Source of the DNA: Portulaca oleracea
Lineage: Eukaryota; Streptophyta; Magnoliopsida; Caryophyllales; Portulacaceae
Reading direction: 5' to 3'
Assembly: GCA_029582165.1 (NCBI GenBank)
Contig: CM055879.1
Coordinates: forward strand, 30,352,830-30,416,829
Length of the DNA: 64,000 bases
Below the pieces are notes generated by a model. That model had not been told where the DNA came from, did not search any database, and was given only the letters and a program-made list of their open reading frames with translations. Each line of letters begins with the position of its first letter. The stretch's first letter is position 1. Positions 62,475 to 64,000 of the stretch are shown piece by piece. Made by a program: the position numbers and the translations under genes.

Positions 62475-63297
62475 TAAGGGTGGAGCTAGAGGGCGGTGCC
62501 CATACTTTAGGGAATCTATGTATATTAGTATGTGTAAAATAAAGCATCAATACCTTGATAGTCAAATGGTAGTATTTTGAGAATATTTAATCTTTGATTA
62601 CAAGTTCAAATCTTATAAGAAGCAATTTTTTTTCAAAGTTTTCCCATTTTGTTTACTCATTCATCTAACTTATTATTTTTAATTTTAGTTTCTTTTAATA
62701 TTTATTTTATAGTTTACTTCATTTTTTATATCGACTATTTTATTTATTTGTCTTTGTTTTATTTTTTGAGTAATTTTTTCAACTAGATTATGAGTTAATT
62801 TTTACAATTATAATATTAAATCTCTTGTATATGGTCTCTTATATATGTGTATGCATTCTTGTTTAATTTCTCACTTTGTACTATATTAAATACTATAGTT
62901 TTAAGTATTTTAATAAATACTTTTCATAAACTTATATTTCCCCATTTTTCATCTTAATATTTCATTACGAGTTCTTCCAAAAGATTTTTTTTTTTTACTA
63001 ACATAATCAACCTCTTCATGTACTCTCATATATAAGAATAAAATTGTATAACTAGACCGCTCAGACCTCGCGTTATCGGACTATAATGGAATATGTAATT
63101 GTTCTTGTATTTATGGTTGCATATTTCATTATGAGCTCAGAAGTTAAATAAATATCTTTGCTAACTATAAAAAGCTTGGATAAAAACTTAATAAACAAGT
63201 AAAAATGAATAATTTGAAAATTAAACTTATGATAAATAGTTGAAAAAATATTAATAAACCGGCAACCCCAATAAATTTTTTTCTGGCTCCGCCCCTG
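62475..63297. mobile_element. hAT element, non-autonomous, 823 bp, with perfect 8-bp target duplication
   Basis: The left end TAAGGGTGGAGCTAG and right end CTGGCTCCGCCCCTG are 15-bp inverted repeats (11 of 15). AATGAGTT flanks it exactly on both sides (62467-62474 and 63298-63305). The 8-bp duplication and GGGGCGGAGCCAG-type ends are typical of plant hAT elements. The interior is AT-rich with no transposase motif, but it includes a tRNA-like segment at about 62551-62620. Confidence 0.92.
62551..62620 (+). ncRNA. tRNA-like / SINE-like segment with pol III A and B boxes
   Basis: TAGTCAAATGG (62559-62569) fits the A-box pattern TRGYNNARNNG and GTTCAAATC (62604-62612) fits the B-box GWTCRANNC, spaced as in tRNA genes. 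The acceptor stem and anticodon arm do not fold convincingly, so it is not an intact tRNA. It may be a SINE head or a decayed tRNA trapped in the hAT element. Confidence 0.4.
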
Positions 63298-63305
63298 AAT
63301 GAGTT

Positions 63306-63815
63306 GTTATATAAAATTACCACAATTAGATTCGTAATAAAAAATACTATCAAAAAAGTATAATATTGCAATTGTTAATAAGATATTATGTAAAAAATTA
63401 TCAATCAAAGAGAGATATTGGAGACCGTGAAAATCAAAATAATGACAATTAATATGGAATAGATGATGTAATTAATTAATTAATAATAGTCTATCTAGTT
63501 ACCCGTTACCCTAATTAATTAATTAATAATTCATTTTTTTACAAGGGTAAGTTTGAATATCAAAATCGAATCCATATCTCAAAAGTACATCAATTGAACT
63601 TAGTGATTCAATAAAAGCATGAAATCTAAGCCCCAACCAAAAAGATTAGTACATGATCTTATTCATTTCCACACTAGGGAGATTTATAAAGCATGAGGAA
63701 TAGGATAAATGTCATGACCTCCAAAATAAAAAGTGACAATATACCAAATAAGCTATTAATTCGTTGACAATTAATGTGTATAAAGGAGTGGTGATTGGTA
63801 CATACATACATACAT

Positions 63816-63870
<55 letters not shown>

Positions 63871-64000
63871 CAATAAAAAAATTTAATAGTATTTTGATGG
63901 TTCAAATACTATTTTTTATAAAAAAAAAACTATGTTATAATAATTCAAACTTCACGTAGTAAGTTATTAATATTCCAACTTCTAAATCAAAAAAAAAAAA
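63306..64000. other. Intergenic AT-rich end of the window
   Basis: No gene seen. Direct repeats of TAATTAATTAATTAATAAT (63470 and 63512) and a compound CATA/TA microsatellite at 63801-63868. Confidence 0.7.
63801..63868. repeat. Compound CATA/(TA)n microsatellite
   Basis: TACATACATACA followed by about 22 TA units. Confidence 0.95.

Noticed and set aside
62551..62620. An intact tRNA gene
   Set aside because: A and B boxes are present but acceptor and anticodon stems do not pair, and it lies inside a transposon.

Overview
This window looks like nuclear DNA from a flowering plant, most likely a eudicot. It is AT-rich, its protein genes are split by canonical plant introns, and it holds many miniature inverted-repeat elements (Stowaway, hAT-like, Mutator-like), Helitron-like ends, long solo-LTR-like blocks and a piece of plastid DNA. 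I could not place it closer than eudicot. No bacterial, CRISPR, rRNA or intact tRNA genes were recognised.

Four protein-coding genes can be reconstructed exon by exon with matching phases. (1) Positions 135-10931, minus strand: a 495-residue unrecognised plant protein with coiled coils and basic nuclear-type signals, five coding exons, and an inferred 5'-UTR exon near 12734-12985. (2) 38229-43696, plus strand: a complete eight-exon monoacylglycerol lipase (MAGL) family alpha/beta hydrolase of 352 residues. (3) 48189-54367, plus strand: a complete five-exon spliceosomal Sm core protein SmD2 of 108 residues, with only five coding bases in its first exon. (4) 56714-61948, minus strand: a complete seven-exon UDP-glucuronate decarboxylase (UXS, membrane type) of 435 residues, whose first intron has the hallmarks of a U12-dependent AT-AC intron. 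SmD2 and UXS are convergent. These are unlinked housekeeping functions (lipid hydrolysis, splicing, cell-wall sugar nucleotide synthesis), and nothing suggests a gene cluster.

The rest is largely mobile DNA. From 11.5 to 23 kb there are Helitron-like ends, hAT-like and Mutator-like miniature elements, an AT-rich inverted repeat around a GC-rich core, and a three-level nest (hAT element inside a solo-LTR-like block inside a Helitron-like element). At 24.06-24.93 kb lies a truncated duplicate of the MAGL promoter, exon 1 and part of exon 2. It also serves as an empty site dating a MITE in the parent copy. A broken PIF/Harbinger transposase, two Stowaway elements and a second solo-LTR-like block fill 25-31 kb. 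At 32-33.2 kb a long-TIR element encloses plastid DNA with a frameshifted psbM. SmD2 intron 2 carries the front half of a Mutator-like element with an internally duplicated PB1-like exon; its terminal sequence matches the MITEs next to the MAGL gene. The 45-56 kb region has five members of one MITE family, one of which splits a LINE-type fragment. A well-bounded hAT element with an 8-bp target duplication and pol III-like A and B boxes lies at 62.5-63.3 kb.

Exon boundaries come from reading splice sites, reading-frame phase and remembered family sequences. No alignment or transcript data were available. Element names rest on ends, target duplications and short protein motifs only.
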